From Candidatus Latescibacterota bacterium (GTDB lineage: Bacteria > Latescibacterota > UBA2968 > UBA8231), in contig JAJDTN010000286.1 of the NCBI GenBank assembly GCA_022827165.1, positions 1-18,458 of the forward strand: a DNA stretch of 18,458 bases. The letters run 5' to 3'. Made by a program: the position numbers and the translations under genes. Positions 7,398 through 14,661 of the stretch are shown here, piece by piece; the stretch's first letter is position 1, and each line of letters opens with the position of its first letter. The notes beneath the pieces were generated by a model. That model worked only from the letters and a program-made list of their open reading frames with translations, did not search any database and was not told the DNA's origin.

Positions 7398-7976
7398 GTC
7401 CTGGCGGTTGCCGGCGATGACCCCCTCGTCCCACAGGCGCGAGAACTTCAGCGCCCGCGGGCAGTGGGGGTAGGACTCCTCCACCTCGATCAGCAGCCCC
7501 TGGAGCAGGGCGGCCTCGTCGTCGGGGTTGAAGATCTCCATCGAGAGGCCCCTCGCCTCGAGATCCTCCCGGTCGACGACGCGGGCGCGGCCGTTGACGC
7601 GCGCCGTGTAGTCGATGCCGGGGATGAAGAAGACGAGGCCCACGTTGGGGTTGGCGTCGAGGTTCTCGTAGCTCTGGAAGAGCTTGTTGCCGCGCACGTC
7701 GGGCAGCAGCAGGCGGCGGTCGTCGAGGACCTTGACGAAGCCGGGGCGTCCGCCCCGGGGACTGGCGTCGCAGCGGCCGTCGCCGTCGGCCGTGGCCAGG
7801 ACCGCGAAGGGGGCGTGGCGCACGAACTCCTGCACGTAGGGGTCCATGCGGTCGGCTACCTTGAGGCGGGCGCGCTCGCTCGGCTCGCCGAATCGTTCCT
7901 GGTAGCGGTTGGCCGCGGCGCCCGCGCTCTCCGCCGACTTGCGCCGCCTTCCTCCGTCTTCGAGCGTTCCTTCCAT
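7380..7976 (-). CDS. PPOX-class FMN-binding protein (pyridoxamine 5'-phosphate oxidase-like)
   Basis: This 198-aa split-barrel flavoprotein belongs to the pyridoxamine-phosphate-oxidase-like superfamily, DR_2398/MSMEG_1061-like group. Visible blocks are FAVLATADGDGRCDASPRGG (residues 57-76), the FMN-phosphate region RRLLLPDVRGNKLFQS (87-102), NPNVGLVFFIPG (109-120) and a C-terminal CPRALKFSRLW (172-182). Such proteins bind flavin or F420 and usually act as small-molecule oxidoreductases; true PLP synthesis is not implied. I chose ATG at 7976 because AGAGG precedes it by a suitable gap. ATGs at 8003 and 8009 would overlap the divergent amidohydrolase. The last codons (PPVTR) lie inside the repeat shared with the left side of vapBC, so the C-terminus may have been affected by that event. 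Confidence 0.87.
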   Translation of the reverse strand: MEGTLEDGGRRRKSAESAGAAANRYQERFGEPSERARLKVADRMDPYVQEFVRHAPFAVLATADGDGRCDASPRGGRPGFVKVLDDRRLLLPDVRGNKLFQSYENLDANPNVGLVFFIPGIDYTARVNGRARVVDREDLEARGLSMEIFNPDDEAALLQGLLIEVEESYPHCPRALKFSRLWDEGVIAGNRQDPPVTR

Positions 7977-8001
7977 CTCATCCACCTCTCGGGAGTCCTC
8001 C

Positions 8002-8895
8002 ATGATCATCGATGTCCACGCCCACGTCTTCGCCCGCCCCGTCCTGACGAAGAGCCGTACCAACACCCTGCGCTTCATGACCGCCGAGGAGCAGGTGCGG
8101 CGCATGGACGAGAAGGGGATCGACATGGCCGTCATCCTCCCCCTCAACGGCGCCGAGGGGCCTGCCGAGCGCCAGAGCATGGGCGAGGTGCTGTCGATCT
8201 GCGAGCGCTTTCCCGGCCGCTTCATCCCCTTCTGCGAGATCGACCCGCGCCGCCACGACTGGACCACCCCCGACCACTTCCAGTGGGGGCTCGAGCAGTA
8301 CAAGGAAGCCGGCTTCAAGGGCCTCGGCGAGCTGACCACGCGCCTGTGGTTCGACCACCCGAAGATGATGGCCCTCTTCGCCGCCTGCGAGAAGGTCGGC
8401 TTTCCCGTGACCTTCCACACATCGCCGCCGGAGAAGGTGACCTACGGCGTCATCGACACCCTGGGCCTGCCCCGCTTCGAGCTGGTCCTGCGCACCTACC
8501 CGGGTCTCGTCTTCTTCGGCCACAGCGCCTCCTTCTGGAGCGAGATCAGCGGCGACGTCACCGCCGACCAGAAGGAGGGCTACCCCGGCGGGCCGGTGGC
8601 CCCCGGCGGCACCGTGGTCCGCCTGCTGCGGGAGTACCCCAACCTCAACGGCGACCTGTCGGCCGGCTCCGGGTTCAACGCCATCACCCGGGACCCCGCA
8701 TTCACCTGGGAGTTCCTCGACGAGTTCCAGGACCGTCTCCTCCTCGGCCTCGACCACACCGACGTGGAGCTCGACTTCCAGCAGATCGAGTGGCTCACCC
8801 AGGCCCGCGACGACGGCCACGTGAGCACGGAGATCCTCGAGAAGATCCTGTGGCGCAACGCGAACCGCCTCATCGGCCTGGGCCTGGAGGGTTAG
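8002..8895 (+). CDS. Amidohydrolase family (TIM-barrel metal-dependent hydrolase)
   Basis: This is a 297-aa amidohydrolase_2-type protein with intact metal sites: MIIDVHAH gives Asp4/His6/His8, then His139 in TFHTSPP, His174 in FFGHSASF and Asp251 in LLLGLDHTDV. Relatives hydrolyse or decarboxylate cyclic or aromatic acids (for example ACMSD and resorcylate decarboxylases), and the substrate here is not evident. It has an SD (GGGAG) 7 nt upstream of the ATG and is divergent from the PPOX gene only 25 nt away. The two may share a control region, although their promoters would have to lie within each other's 5' ends. Contrast it with the amidohydrolase-like gene at 12079-12819, which lacks several of these residues. 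Confidence 0.88.
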   Translation: MIIDVHAHVFARPVLTKSRTNTLRFMTAEEQVRRMDEKGIDMAVILPLNGAEGPAERQSMGEVLSICERFPGRFIPFCEIDPRRHDWTTPDHFQWGLEQYKEAGFKGLGELTTRLWFDHPKMMALFAACEKVGFPVTFHTSPPEKVTYGVIDTLGLPRFELVLRTYPGLVFFGHSASFWSEISGDVTADQKEGYPGGPVAPGGTVVRLLREYPNLNGDLSAGSGFNAITRDPAFTWEFLDEFQDRLLLGLDHTDVELDFQQIEWLTQARDDGHVSTEILEKILWRNANRLIGLGLEG

Positions 8896-8901
8896 TCCGC
8901 C

Positions 8902-8952
8902 AAGCCGAAGGGCCCGCTCCTCAGGCCGGGAGACGTCTTTCACCTTCGGTTT
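8902..8952 (+). terminator. Possible weak hairpin terminator after the amidohydrolase gene
   Basis: CCGAAGG (8905-8911) pairs with CCTTCGG (8943-8949). A/T pairs extend the stem outward with one G-T wobble, and TTT follows. The 31-nt loop is long and the T run short, so this is a weak candidate only. Confidence 0.25.
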
Positions 8953-8954
8953 CC

Positions 8955-8983
8955 TTGACTTGGGACGTCCGGACGTCTACTGT
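8955..8983 (+). promoter_or_regulatory. Promoter of the methyltransferase gene with an operator-like palindrome in its spacer
   Basis: TTGACT (8955-8960) and TACTGT (8978-8983) form a sigma70-type pair with an exact 17-nt spacer. The spacer contains the perfect 14-bp palindrome GACGTCCGGACGTC (8964-8977), which ends right at the -10. A second small inverted repeat, GTGGT-G-ACCAC (8982-8992), covers the expected transcription start. An SD (AAGGAG, 8995-9000) lies 9 nt before the ATG at 9010. The positions suggest repression by a dimeric DNA-binding protein, possibly the methyltransferase itself through its N-terminal helical domain. Confidence 0.55.
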
Positions 8984-9009
8984 GGTGACCACTCAAGGAG
9001 ACCCGCCAC

Positions 9010-10146
9010 ATGAGGTCTGCACCCGGTCGTGTACGGGACGCAATCCTGCAGGTTCTCGGCAACACCCCCGAGGGGCTGCCCGTGCGCCAGATAGAGGAGC
9101 GGGTGGTGCAGGCGATCGGTCCCACGCCCACATCCTCGGTAAGGTCGTACCTGCGGCTGAACACGCCCGCGACTTTCGTCCGTGAGCAACGAGGTGTCTA
9201 CCGGGTCAGGCCCGAAGTCCTCGCGGACCTTCAGCCCAACCTGGAGCTGGAGGTCGAGTCGAGGCGGCAGCCATTCGTCCTCGGTCGATCCACCCTGATC
9301 CATGCCGACTGCTTCTCCTGGCTCGAGGAGCGGGAGAACACCAGCATCCACGCCGTCGTCACGGACCCACCCTATGGACTGCATGAGTACACGCCGCAAC
9401 AACAGTTGAAGATGCGGAACGGCAGGGGCGGCGTGTGGAGGATCCCGCCGTCCTTCGATGGTCATACCCGATCCCCCTTGCCGCGGTTCACGACGTTGAC
9501 CGAACAGCAACGGGGCCAGCTGGGGCGGTTCTTTTCGCTGTGGGGCACGCTTCTGCTGCCCAAGCTCGTGCCGGGTGCCAACGTGATCGTCGCCTCCAAC
9601 CCTCTCCTCTTCCACATCCTGGCAACTGCCCTTGAGGACGCCGGTCTGGAGTGCCGGGGAAGTATCACGAGGTTGGTCATGACCATGCGAGGTGGTGACA
9701 GGCCCAAGGCCGCCCATGAGAAGTTCCCCGATGTGAGCGTCATGCCCCGTTCCATGTGGGAGCCCTGGATTGCCTTCAGGAAGCCTGTCGAGGGGCGGGT
9801 GCAGGACAATCTTCGGAAGTGGAAGACCGGCGGTTTCCGACGCCCGTCCGAGGACAGACCCTTCGGCGATGTGATCAAGTCGGCTCCGACACGCAAGGCG
9901 GAGAGAGACCTCGCACCCCATCCGAGCCTGAAGCCACAGGCCTTCCTCCGGCAAGTGGTCCGCGGAGTCCTGCCGCTGGGGGAGGGTATCGTGCTGGATC
10001 CCTTCGCCGGCTCGGGTTCAACCCTTGCAGCAGCCGAAGCGATCGGATACGGCAGCATCGGTATCGAGAAGGATTCCCACTACTTCGACCTGGCCGCACG
10101 GGCGATTCCAGCACTTCGCGACTTCGAACCGAAGGATCGCTCCTAA
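9010..10146 (+). CDS. Type II DNA methyltransferase (N4-cytosine/N6-adenine, beta-class) with N-terminal winged-helix-like domain
   Basis: This 378-aa enzyme methylates an exocyclic amino group in DNA using S-adenosylmethionine. Catalytic motif IV, DPPY (residues 119-122), comes before the SAM-binding motif I, DPFAGSGST (330-338), with HPSLKP (304-309) just upstream. That is beta-class order, with the target-recognition region between, at about 130-300. Residues 5-68 look like a helix-turn-helix/winged-helix fold (RVRDAILQVLG...SVRSYLRLN...GVYRVRP), which could bind its own promoter. It ends four bases into the convergent nuclease gene, sharing the bases CTAA for both stops. Base composition is less GC-rich than in the metabolic genes, fitting horizontal transfer. 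The recognition sequence is unknown. Confidence 0.92.
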   Translation: MRSAPGRVRDAILQVLGNTPEGLPVRQIEERVVQAIGPTPTSSVRSYLRLNTPATFVREQRGVYRVRPEVLADLQPNLELEVESRRQPFVLGRSTLIHADCFSWLEERENTSIHAVVTDPPYGLHEYTPQQQLKMRNGRGGVWRIPPSFDGHTRSPLPRFTTLTEQQRGQLGRFFSLWGTLLLPKLVPGANVIVASNPLLFHILATALEDAGLECRGSITRLVMTMRGGDRPKAAHEKFPDVSVMPRSMWEPWIAFRKPVEGRVQDNLRKWKTGGFRRPSEDRPFGDVIKSAPTRKAERDLAPHPSLKPQAFLRQVVRGVLPLGEGIVLDPFAGSGSTLAAAEAIGYGSIGIEKDSHYFDLAARAIPALRDFEPKDRS

Positions 10147-10745
10147 AGCCTGTAGATCCAGTTGGCGCGCAGCTTCTTCACGCCATCTCTGTCCAGGGTA
10201 GCGGTCCTTGTGCCAAGCTCACTACGAGGATTCCTGCGAAAGTCCGTAGTGAGAACGTGACTCAAGTAGACCTCCTTGAAGGACATCGGCGCTCGGTCGA
10301 CGGCAGGCTGCTTCTCCGTGTCAACCTCATAGACGAAGACACACATCCACTGCTCGCGGGCCCCGTGGGTGTCCACTGCGCCACCCGCCTTCCGGGTGGT
10401 CTTGATCTCGATGCCGTCCTCGCCCGCCTTGACGGCATTGTCCCGATACCTCCCCTGAACGACCAGGTCAGGATGACCGTTGAAGTACTGGTTCTCGGTC
10501 AAGGTCCTCGAGTGCTTCGCGAGACTGGCGGTAGTCATGTCCGAGAGGACCCCCGACATGATCGCTGGACGAAGCATGTCGTCGAGGCGCTGCAGTCCCT
10601 TGGCCGCGAGATGTGAGTTGACGTCGTAGAAGAAATCGTACACATCCTGCATCGCCATCTCGAAGTCCCTGAGCCGCAACTCATAGGGCAGATCCGCCTC
10701 TTCGTTGAATCTGCCCGGGTCGACTTCGTTCCGTTGGATCGCCAT
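10143..10745 (-). CDS. Predicted type II restriction endonuclease (PD-(D/E)xK fold), unassigned family
   Basis: This 200-aa protein is convergent with, and overlaps, the methyltransferase. A nuclease core is visible: GHPDLVVQGRY places Asp93, and 20 residues on GIEIKTT gives Glu113-x-Lys115, a good PD-(D/E)xK signature. The following GGAVDTHGAREQWMCVFVYEVD (split around residues 121-142) looks like the buried strand and helix after the catalytic lysine. I do not recognise a named restriction family. The pairing with a lone methyltransferase makes it the likely cognate cutter. The ATG has GGAG 8 nt upstream. One 60-nt stretch inside it (10201-10260) counts 33 G+C, clearly below the window norm, in line with transfer. 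Its promoter should lie in or near the repeat at 10771-10811. Confidence 0.75.
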   Translation of the reverse strand: MAIQRNEVDPGRFNEEADLPYELRLRDFEMAMQDVYDFFYDVNSHLAAKGLQRLDDMLRPAIMSGVLSDMTTASLAKHSRTLTENQYFNGHPDLVVQGRYRDNAVKAGEDGIEIKTTRKAGGAVDTHGAREQWMCVFVYEVDTEKQPAVDRAPMSFKEVYLSHVLTTDFRRNPRSELGTRTATLDRDGVKKLRANWIYRL

Positions 10746-10770
10746 TCAGCCTGCTCCATTCAGGTGTGCG

Positions 10771-10811
10771 ATACCTTGCAATTTGGAAGTCGGACCTCCG
10801 ATTTGCAGGGT
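10771..10811. repeat. 41-bp imperfect direct repeat, copy 1 (downstream of the ATPase, upstream of the nuclease gene)
   Basis: It begins ATACCTTGCAATTTGGAAGT and matches 12004-12044 at 32 of 41 positions without gaps. The inverted-repeat character (ATACCTTGCAAT ... ATTTGCAGGGT) is partly decayed. It sits just upstream of the - strand nuclease gene. Confidence 0.85.
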
Positions 10812-10826
10812 TGTTCCCACGTCGCC

Positions 10827-12005
10827 CTAGTCCGCCAGACCGAACTCCTCGTTGCCGGCGGCCACCTCCTCCCAGGGGACGATCTCCACGTCGCGGCCCA
10901 GCCGCCGCCGCTCGGGGGTTCGCGCCACGACCCACCCTCGCGGCGCATCGAAGTCCTTCATGAACTGGCGCAGGCCCGCCACCGCGTAGTGGTCGACGGC
11001 CGCCCCGAGCTTGACCTCCACCGGGATGGGCCGCCCCCGGTGGTGGAGCACCAGGTCGACCTCGGCGCCAGCCTGGGTGCGCCAGAAGCAGACTTCGGGT
11101 CTCGCCTGGTGCTGGGCGGCGAGGGCGGCGATCTCCTCGATGACCAGTCCCTCGAAGGAGTGTCCCCGCTTCGGCCAGGTCTCCAGGTCCGGGGGCCGCC
11201 GCAGGCCGGCGAGGAAGTGCAGCAGCCCCGTGTCCCGGATGTAGAGCTTGGGGCTCCGGGTCAGCCGCTTCTGCAGGTTGGCGTGGAGCGGCGCCAGACG
11301 GCGGATGAGGAAAGCCCCTTCGAGCACGTCGAGGTAGTGGTTGACCGTGTGGGTGGAGGCGGTCAGGGAGCGGGCCAGGTCGGAGACGTTGAGCAGGCTC
11401 CCGTGGACGTGGGTCAGCATCGTCCAGAGGCGGCGCAGCCGCGGCGCGGGAAGGGCCAGCCCCATGGCCGGAAGGTCCCGCTCGAGGAAGGTGGTGACGT
11501 AGCCGTCGAGCCAGTCCATGCGCGCGGCGAAGCTCTGAAGGCCGTGGACCGGCGGATAGCCGCCGAAGAACCAGCGGTGCCGGGCGTGGCGCCCGGCGGC
11601 TAGCTCCCGGGCCCGGAAGGGGGTCAGCTCCAGCAGGCCGATGCGGCCGGCGAGGGTTTCCGAGACGCGGCGCGTGAGCTGCGGGCTGGCCGATCCCAGG
11701 AGCACGAAGCGGCCCTTCTTCGGCTCGCGGTCGACGACGTGCCGCAGGAGGGGGAAGAGGTCGGGCAGGCGTTGCGCCTCGTCGATCACGACCTGCCGCG
11801 GGTGGGCGTCGAAGAAGCCCTCCAGGTCGGACTCGAGGAGCAGCTGATCGGCCGGCCGCTCCAGGTCGAGGTGCCGCCAGCGCGGCAGCATGTGACGCAC
11901 GAAGGTGCTCTTGCCGCACTGCCGGGGCCCGGTGACGAGGACGCAGGGGAAGGTCCGCAGGAGCCGGAGGAAACGCCGGCCCAGGGCTCTGTCGACGAAT
12001 TTCAT
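10827..12005 (-). CDS. AAA ATPase with DUF4143 and PD-(D/E)xK-like C-terminus
   Basis: This 392-aa protein has the standard AAA_14-DUF4143 architecture. Walker A is TGPRQCGKST (residues 25-34), Walker B VVIDEAQ (72-78) and a sensor-like LLGSASP (102-108). The DUF4143 part starts near GGYPPV (148) and DGYVTTFLERDLP (167-179), with a winged-helix-like stretch at about 205-245. The C-terminus has a nuclease-like EVDLVL...PVEVKLG (Asp317, Glu330-x-Lys332). The family is very widespread and often mobile, but its cellular role is not established. The gene has no SD leader: its ATG lies inside a 13-bp inverted repeat and 7 nt after a -10-like element, suggesting leaderless translation. Direct repeats bracket the gene. 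Composition is nearer the host genes than the restriction pair is. Confidence 0.9.
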   Translation of the reverse strand: MKFVDRALGRRFLRLLRTFPCVLVTGPRQCGKSTFVRHMLPRWRHLDLERPADQLLLESDLEGFFDAHPRQVVIDEAQRLPDLFPLLRHVVDREPKKGRFVLLGSASPQLTRRVSETLAGRIGLLELTPFRARELAAGRHARHRWFFGGYPPVHGLQSFAARMDWLDGYVTTFLERDLPAMGLALPAPRLRRLWTMLTHVHGSLLNVSDLARSLTASTHTVNHYLDVLEGAFLIRRLAPLHANLQKRLTRSPKLYIRDTGLLHFLAGLRRPPDLETWPKRGHSFEGLVIEEIAALAAQHQARPEVCFWRTQAGAEVDLVLHHRGRPIPVEVKLGAAVDHYAVAGLRQFMKDFDAPRGWVVARTPERRRLGRDVEIVPWEEVAAGNEEFGLAD

Positions 12006-12048
12006 ACCTTGTAATATGGAGGTCAGACCAACAATTTACAAGGTATGA
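12002..12048 (-). promoter_or_regulatory. Inverted repeat and leaderless-type promoter of the ATPase gene
   Basis: TCATACCTTGTAA (12002-12014) and TTACAAGGTATGA (12036-12048) form a perfect 13-bp inverted repeat around a 21-nt centre. On the - strand, TTGTAA (12041-12036) and CATATT (12018-12013) make a -35/-10 pair with a 17-nt spacer, and the ATG follows 7 nt later at 12005. Both promoter elements overlap the repeat arms, so a protein bound there would block transcription. Confidence 0.55.
12004..12044. repeat. 41-bp imperfect direct repeat, copy 2 (5' edge of the ATPase gene)
   Basis: It begins ATACCTTGTAATATGGAGGT and pairs with copy 1 at 10771-10811 (32/41 identical). It includes the ATPase start codon and the promoter centre. 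Together the two copies delimit a unit of about 1.27 kb containing only the ATPase gene. Confidence 0.85.
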
Positions 12049-12078
12049 CGGATGCCCCGGAAGAGGGTCCGTCCCCCC

Positions 12079-12819
12079 TCAGACCCCGTAGATCGCCGCC
12101 AGATTGCCCCCCAGGACGGCCGCCTCGTCAGCAGCGTCGAGACCGAGGCCGCGGATGCCGCGCACGCCGTTGACCGCCACGCCGCTGGGGGCGTTGCTGC
12201 CGAAGACGATGCGGCCGGCGCCCACCCGGCCCTCCTGGATGATGTTCTTGATGGTGATCGGCTCGGCCGCGGCGATCAGGGTCGTCCCCAGGAAGATCCG
12301 CGGGTTGGCGGCGGCCGCCTCAACCGCCAGGCCCACCCATTCGCGGTAGCCCATGTGGTCCATGATGATCGTCACCTGCGGATGGCGCGCCGCCAGGGTG
12401 CCGATGAAGGCCGGCGAGCAGCCCGAGACCTCGGAGCCGGAATGGATGGTCACGGGGAGGCCGAGCTCGGCGGCGGCGGCCATCACCGCGTCGGGCGCCG
12501 GGCCGTCGAGGCGGTACCCGTGGGCGGCGGCCATGAGCTTCATCGAGCGGGCGCCGGCGTCGACGCAGCGGCGCAGCTCCTCCACGGCCAGCGGACCGAG
12601 GGTCGGGTTGATCAGGCAGCCGGGCAGGAGGCGGTCCTGGCCCTTCAGGGCGGTGAGCAGCTCCGCGTTGATCGACCGCGGGTCCGGCGGCAGGCCGCCC
12701 GGGAAGACGACGGAGAATGCGATCCCCGCCTCGTCCATGGTGCGCAGGATCCCGTCGCGCCCGTAGGGAGCGCTGTCGAACTCCTGCGGCATGTAGGCTT
12801 CGAAGTCGCCGACGGCCAT
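12079..12819 (-). CDS. Amidohydrolase-fold protein lacking canonical metal ligands
   Basis: This 246-aa protein has the C-terminal landmarks of amidohydrolase_2 proteins: GARSMKLMAAAHGY, LPVTIHSGSE (His126), IIMDHMGY (His155) and IVFGSNAP near residue 205. The N-terminal metal motif, normally DxHxH, appears as GDFEAYMP, with Glu and Tyr where the two histidines belong. The late conserved Asp of FGSDxP is Asn209. It may use a different metal arrangement or have lost catalysis. The start at 12819 is fixed by a TGATG overlap with msrB upstream, so truncation by a wrong start is unlikely. It is the second gene of a two-gene - strand operon; how it relates to methionine sulfoxide repair is unknown. 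Confidence 0.78.
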   Translation of the reverse strand: MAVGDFEAYMPQEFDSAPYGRDGILRTMDEAGIAFSVVFPGGLPPDPRSINAELLTALKGQDRLLPGCLINPTLGPLAVEELRRCVDAGARSMKLMAAAHGYRLDGPAPDAVMAAAAELGLPVTIHSGSEVSGCSPAFIGTLAARHPQVTIIMDHMGYREWVGLAVEAAAANPRIFLGTTLIAAAEPITIKNIIQEGRVGAGRIVFGSNAPSGVAVNGVRGIRGLGLDAADEAAVLGGNLAAIYGV

Positions 12820-13220
12820 CAGCCTTCCTCCCCCTCGAAGTCGAGGGCCGCCGAGTTGATGCAGTAGCGCAGCCCCGTGGGCGCCGGGCCGTCGGGGAAG
12901 ACGTGCCCGAGGTGGCCGCCGCAGCGCGCGCACAGGACCTCGGTGCGGGTCATGCCGTGGCTGTGGTCGGCCTCCAGATCCACGCCCTCCTCGGTGCGGG
13001 GCGCGGTGAAGCTGGGCCAGCCGCTGCCGGAGTCGAACTTGGTGTCGGAGCCGAAGAGCTGCGCCCGGCAGCCGGCGCAGACGTAGGTGCCCCGGCCCTT
13101 GTAGTCGCAGTACTGGCCGGTGAAGGGCCGCTCCGTGCCTTTCTGCCGCAGGATGGCGTACTGCTCGTCCGTCAGCAGCTGCCGCCACTCCTCGTCGGTT
13201 CTGTCTATCCTGTCGCTCAT
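12819..13220 (-). CDS. msrB: Peptide-methionine (R)-S-oxide reductase MsrB
   Basis: This is a 133-aa methionine-R-sulfoxide reductase, full length for a single-domain MsrB. It has both zinc CxxC pairs (Cys48/Cys51 in VCAGC, Cys97/Cys100 in LCARC), the GSGWPSF loop (residues 65-71), [10 protein letters not shown] (103-112) and the catalytic cysteine in RYCINSAAL (Cys120). The common second (resolving) cysteine position in the GWPSF loop is serine, so recycling may use another cysteine or thioredoxin directly. It repairs oxidised methionine in the cytoplasm. The ATG at 13220 has GAAAGG just upstream. It is coupled by TGATG to the amidohydrolase-like gene downstream and is divergent from the MFS gene. 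Confidence 0.95.
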   Translation of the reverse strand: MSDRIDRTDEEWRQLLTDEQYAILRQKGTERPFTGQYCDYKGRGTYVCAGCRAQLFGSDTKFDSGSGWPSFTAPRTEEGVDLEADHSHGMTRTEVLCARCGGHLGHVFPDGPAPTGLRYCINSAALDFEGEEG

Positions 13221-13346
13221 GAGCCTTTCCCGTGGATGGGGGTTCCGCCGTAAACTGTCGAGGCGGCCACGGCCGACGCAAGATGGCCCTGCCGGGCCGC
13301 GAGGCCGGGTGAAACAAGCCTGCTTCGAGATCGAGAGAGCCTTCCG
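13221..13346. other. Divergent intergenic region between msrB and the MFS gene
   Basis: These 126 nt must hold promoters for both directions. I see GC-rich short inverted stretches (for example GCCGGGCCGCGAGGCCGGG near 13290) but no convincing -35/-10 pair in either direction. No RNA gene is seen. Confidence 0.4.
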
Positions 13347-14651
13347 TTGGACCTCGCACCCCTGCTGGCCCGGCGCACCCCCTTCTTCTACGGCTGGGTG
13401 GTCCTGCTGTCGGCGGGCTCCTGCAACTTCGTGCGCAACGCCGCGGCGAGCCTGACCATCGCCGTCTTCGTCTACCCCCTGTCGCAGGAGCTGGGCTGGA
13501 GCCGCACCCTGATCGCCGGCGCCGCGAGCCTGGGGGGCCTGGCGGCCACCTTCGCCTCGCCGGCCGTGGGCTGGACGGTGGACCGCTTCGGCGCCCGCGC
13601 GGTGCTCACCCTCAGCGTCTTCGTCCTCGGCCTGGCCACCATCTCCCTCGCCTGGGCCACCGCCACGGTCACCCTCTTCGGCGCCGCCGTCCCCTGGGCC
13701 TTCTACCTCGCCTGCGGCACCGGCCGGGTCATCTTCTCCAGCCCCGTGCCGATCGCGGCGTCGGTGGTCGTCTCGCGCTGGTTCGTGCGCATGCGGGGGC
13801 GGGTCAACGGCATGCTCTCGGCTACCCACTCGGCGGGGATGATCCTCTTCCCGCTGATGGCCTCGGTGATCATCGCCCGCGAAGGCTGGCGCGAGGCCTG
13901 GGTGGTGCTGGGTCTGGTGGTGTGGGGTGCCGCCCTGCTGCCGTCCTGGCTGCTGACGGCGCAGAGCCCCGAGGATGTGGGCCTGCGCCCCGACGGGGAC
14001 CCCGCGGACCCGCCGGAGGACTCCGCCTCGCCGGGGGAGGAGCCCGGGTGGACCCTGGCGGAGGCGGCGCGAACGCCGGCCCTGTGGATCCTCGCCATCG
14101 GCACGGGCGCCCTCTTTCTCGTGCAGGCCGGGACCAACACCCACGCGGCGGCCTTCTTCCGCGACCAGGGGCTCGACGCGGCGACGGCGGGCCTGGCGAT
14201 CAGCCTCAACGCCGCCTTCCTGGGGATCGGCGGCCTGGTCTGGGGACGGGTGGTAGAGGGATGGGCCCCCCGCTACGTTATGGCCGCCGTGGCCCTGGTC
14301 ATGGCCGCGGGTTCGGCGCTCTTCGTCACCGCCGACACGGGCGTCGAGGCCCTGGCCTGCTCGGCGGTCTTCGGCTTCGGCCTGGGCGGCATGCTCACCG
14401 TGCCGCCCGTGGTCTATGCCGACTACTTCGGCCGCCGGTCCCTGGGCGCCATCCGCGGCGCCACCGAGCCCTTCACCACCTTCGGCCAGGCCGTGGGCGC
14501 TCTCGTGCCGGGCGTCGTCTTCGACCATCTCTCGGCTCCGGGCGCCCGGAGCTACGTCCCCGCCTTCGCCGCCTTCGCCGTCCTCGGCGCCGCCACCGCG
14601 CTCATGCTCCTGCTCGCGAGGCCGCCCCGCAAGCCGGCCGCCGCCGCATGA
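13347..14651 (+). CDS. Major facilitator superfamily transporter
   Basis: This is a 434-aa inner-membrane transporter with about 12 hydrophobic helices. The inter-helix 2/3 motif appears as [12 protein letters not shown] (near residues 72-83). A longer hydrophilic loop rich in Asp, Pro and Glu (about 210-237) separates the two six-helix halves. The [10 protein letters not shown] ending of the first half and the general pattern resemble the monocarboxylate/OFA-type branch of the MFS. The best start is TTG at 13347, just before [22 protein letters not shown] lies upstream as a modest SD. The glycosidase gene follows 10 nt later, so it may import the product or substrate of that enzyme. The substrate is not readable from sequence. 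Confidence 0.88.
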   Translation: MDLAPLLARRTPFFYGWVVLLSAGSCNFVRNAAASLTIAVFVYPLSQELGWSRTLIAGAASLGGLAATFASPAVGWTVDRFGARAVLTLSVFVLGLATISLAWATATVTLFGAAVPWAFYLACGTGRVIFSSPVPIAASVVVSRWFVRMRGRVNGMLSATHSAGMILFPLMASVIIAREGWREAWVVLGLVVWGAALLPSWLLTAQSPEDVGLRPDGDPADPPEDSASPGEEPGWTLAEAARTPALWILAIGTGALFLVQAGTNTHAAAFFRDQGLDAATAGLAISLNAAFLGIGGLVWGRVVEGWAPRYVMAAVALVMAAGSALFVTADTGVEALACSAVFGFGLGGMLTVPPVVYADYFGRRSLGAIRGATEPFTTFGQAVGALVPGVVFDHLSAPGARSYVPAFAAFAVLGAATALMLLLARPPRKPAAAA

Positions 14652-14661
14652 AAGGAAGACC

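Noticed and set aside
7977..8009. Longer PPOX start codons at 8003 or 8009
   Set aside because: They would overlap the divergent amidohydrolase start, and a better SD precedes the ATG at 7976.
7332..9185. Plus-strand open frame of about 617 codons across PPOX, the amidohydrolase and the methyltransferase start
   Set aside because: It crosses three well-supported genes in other frames or strands and shows no recognisable domain.
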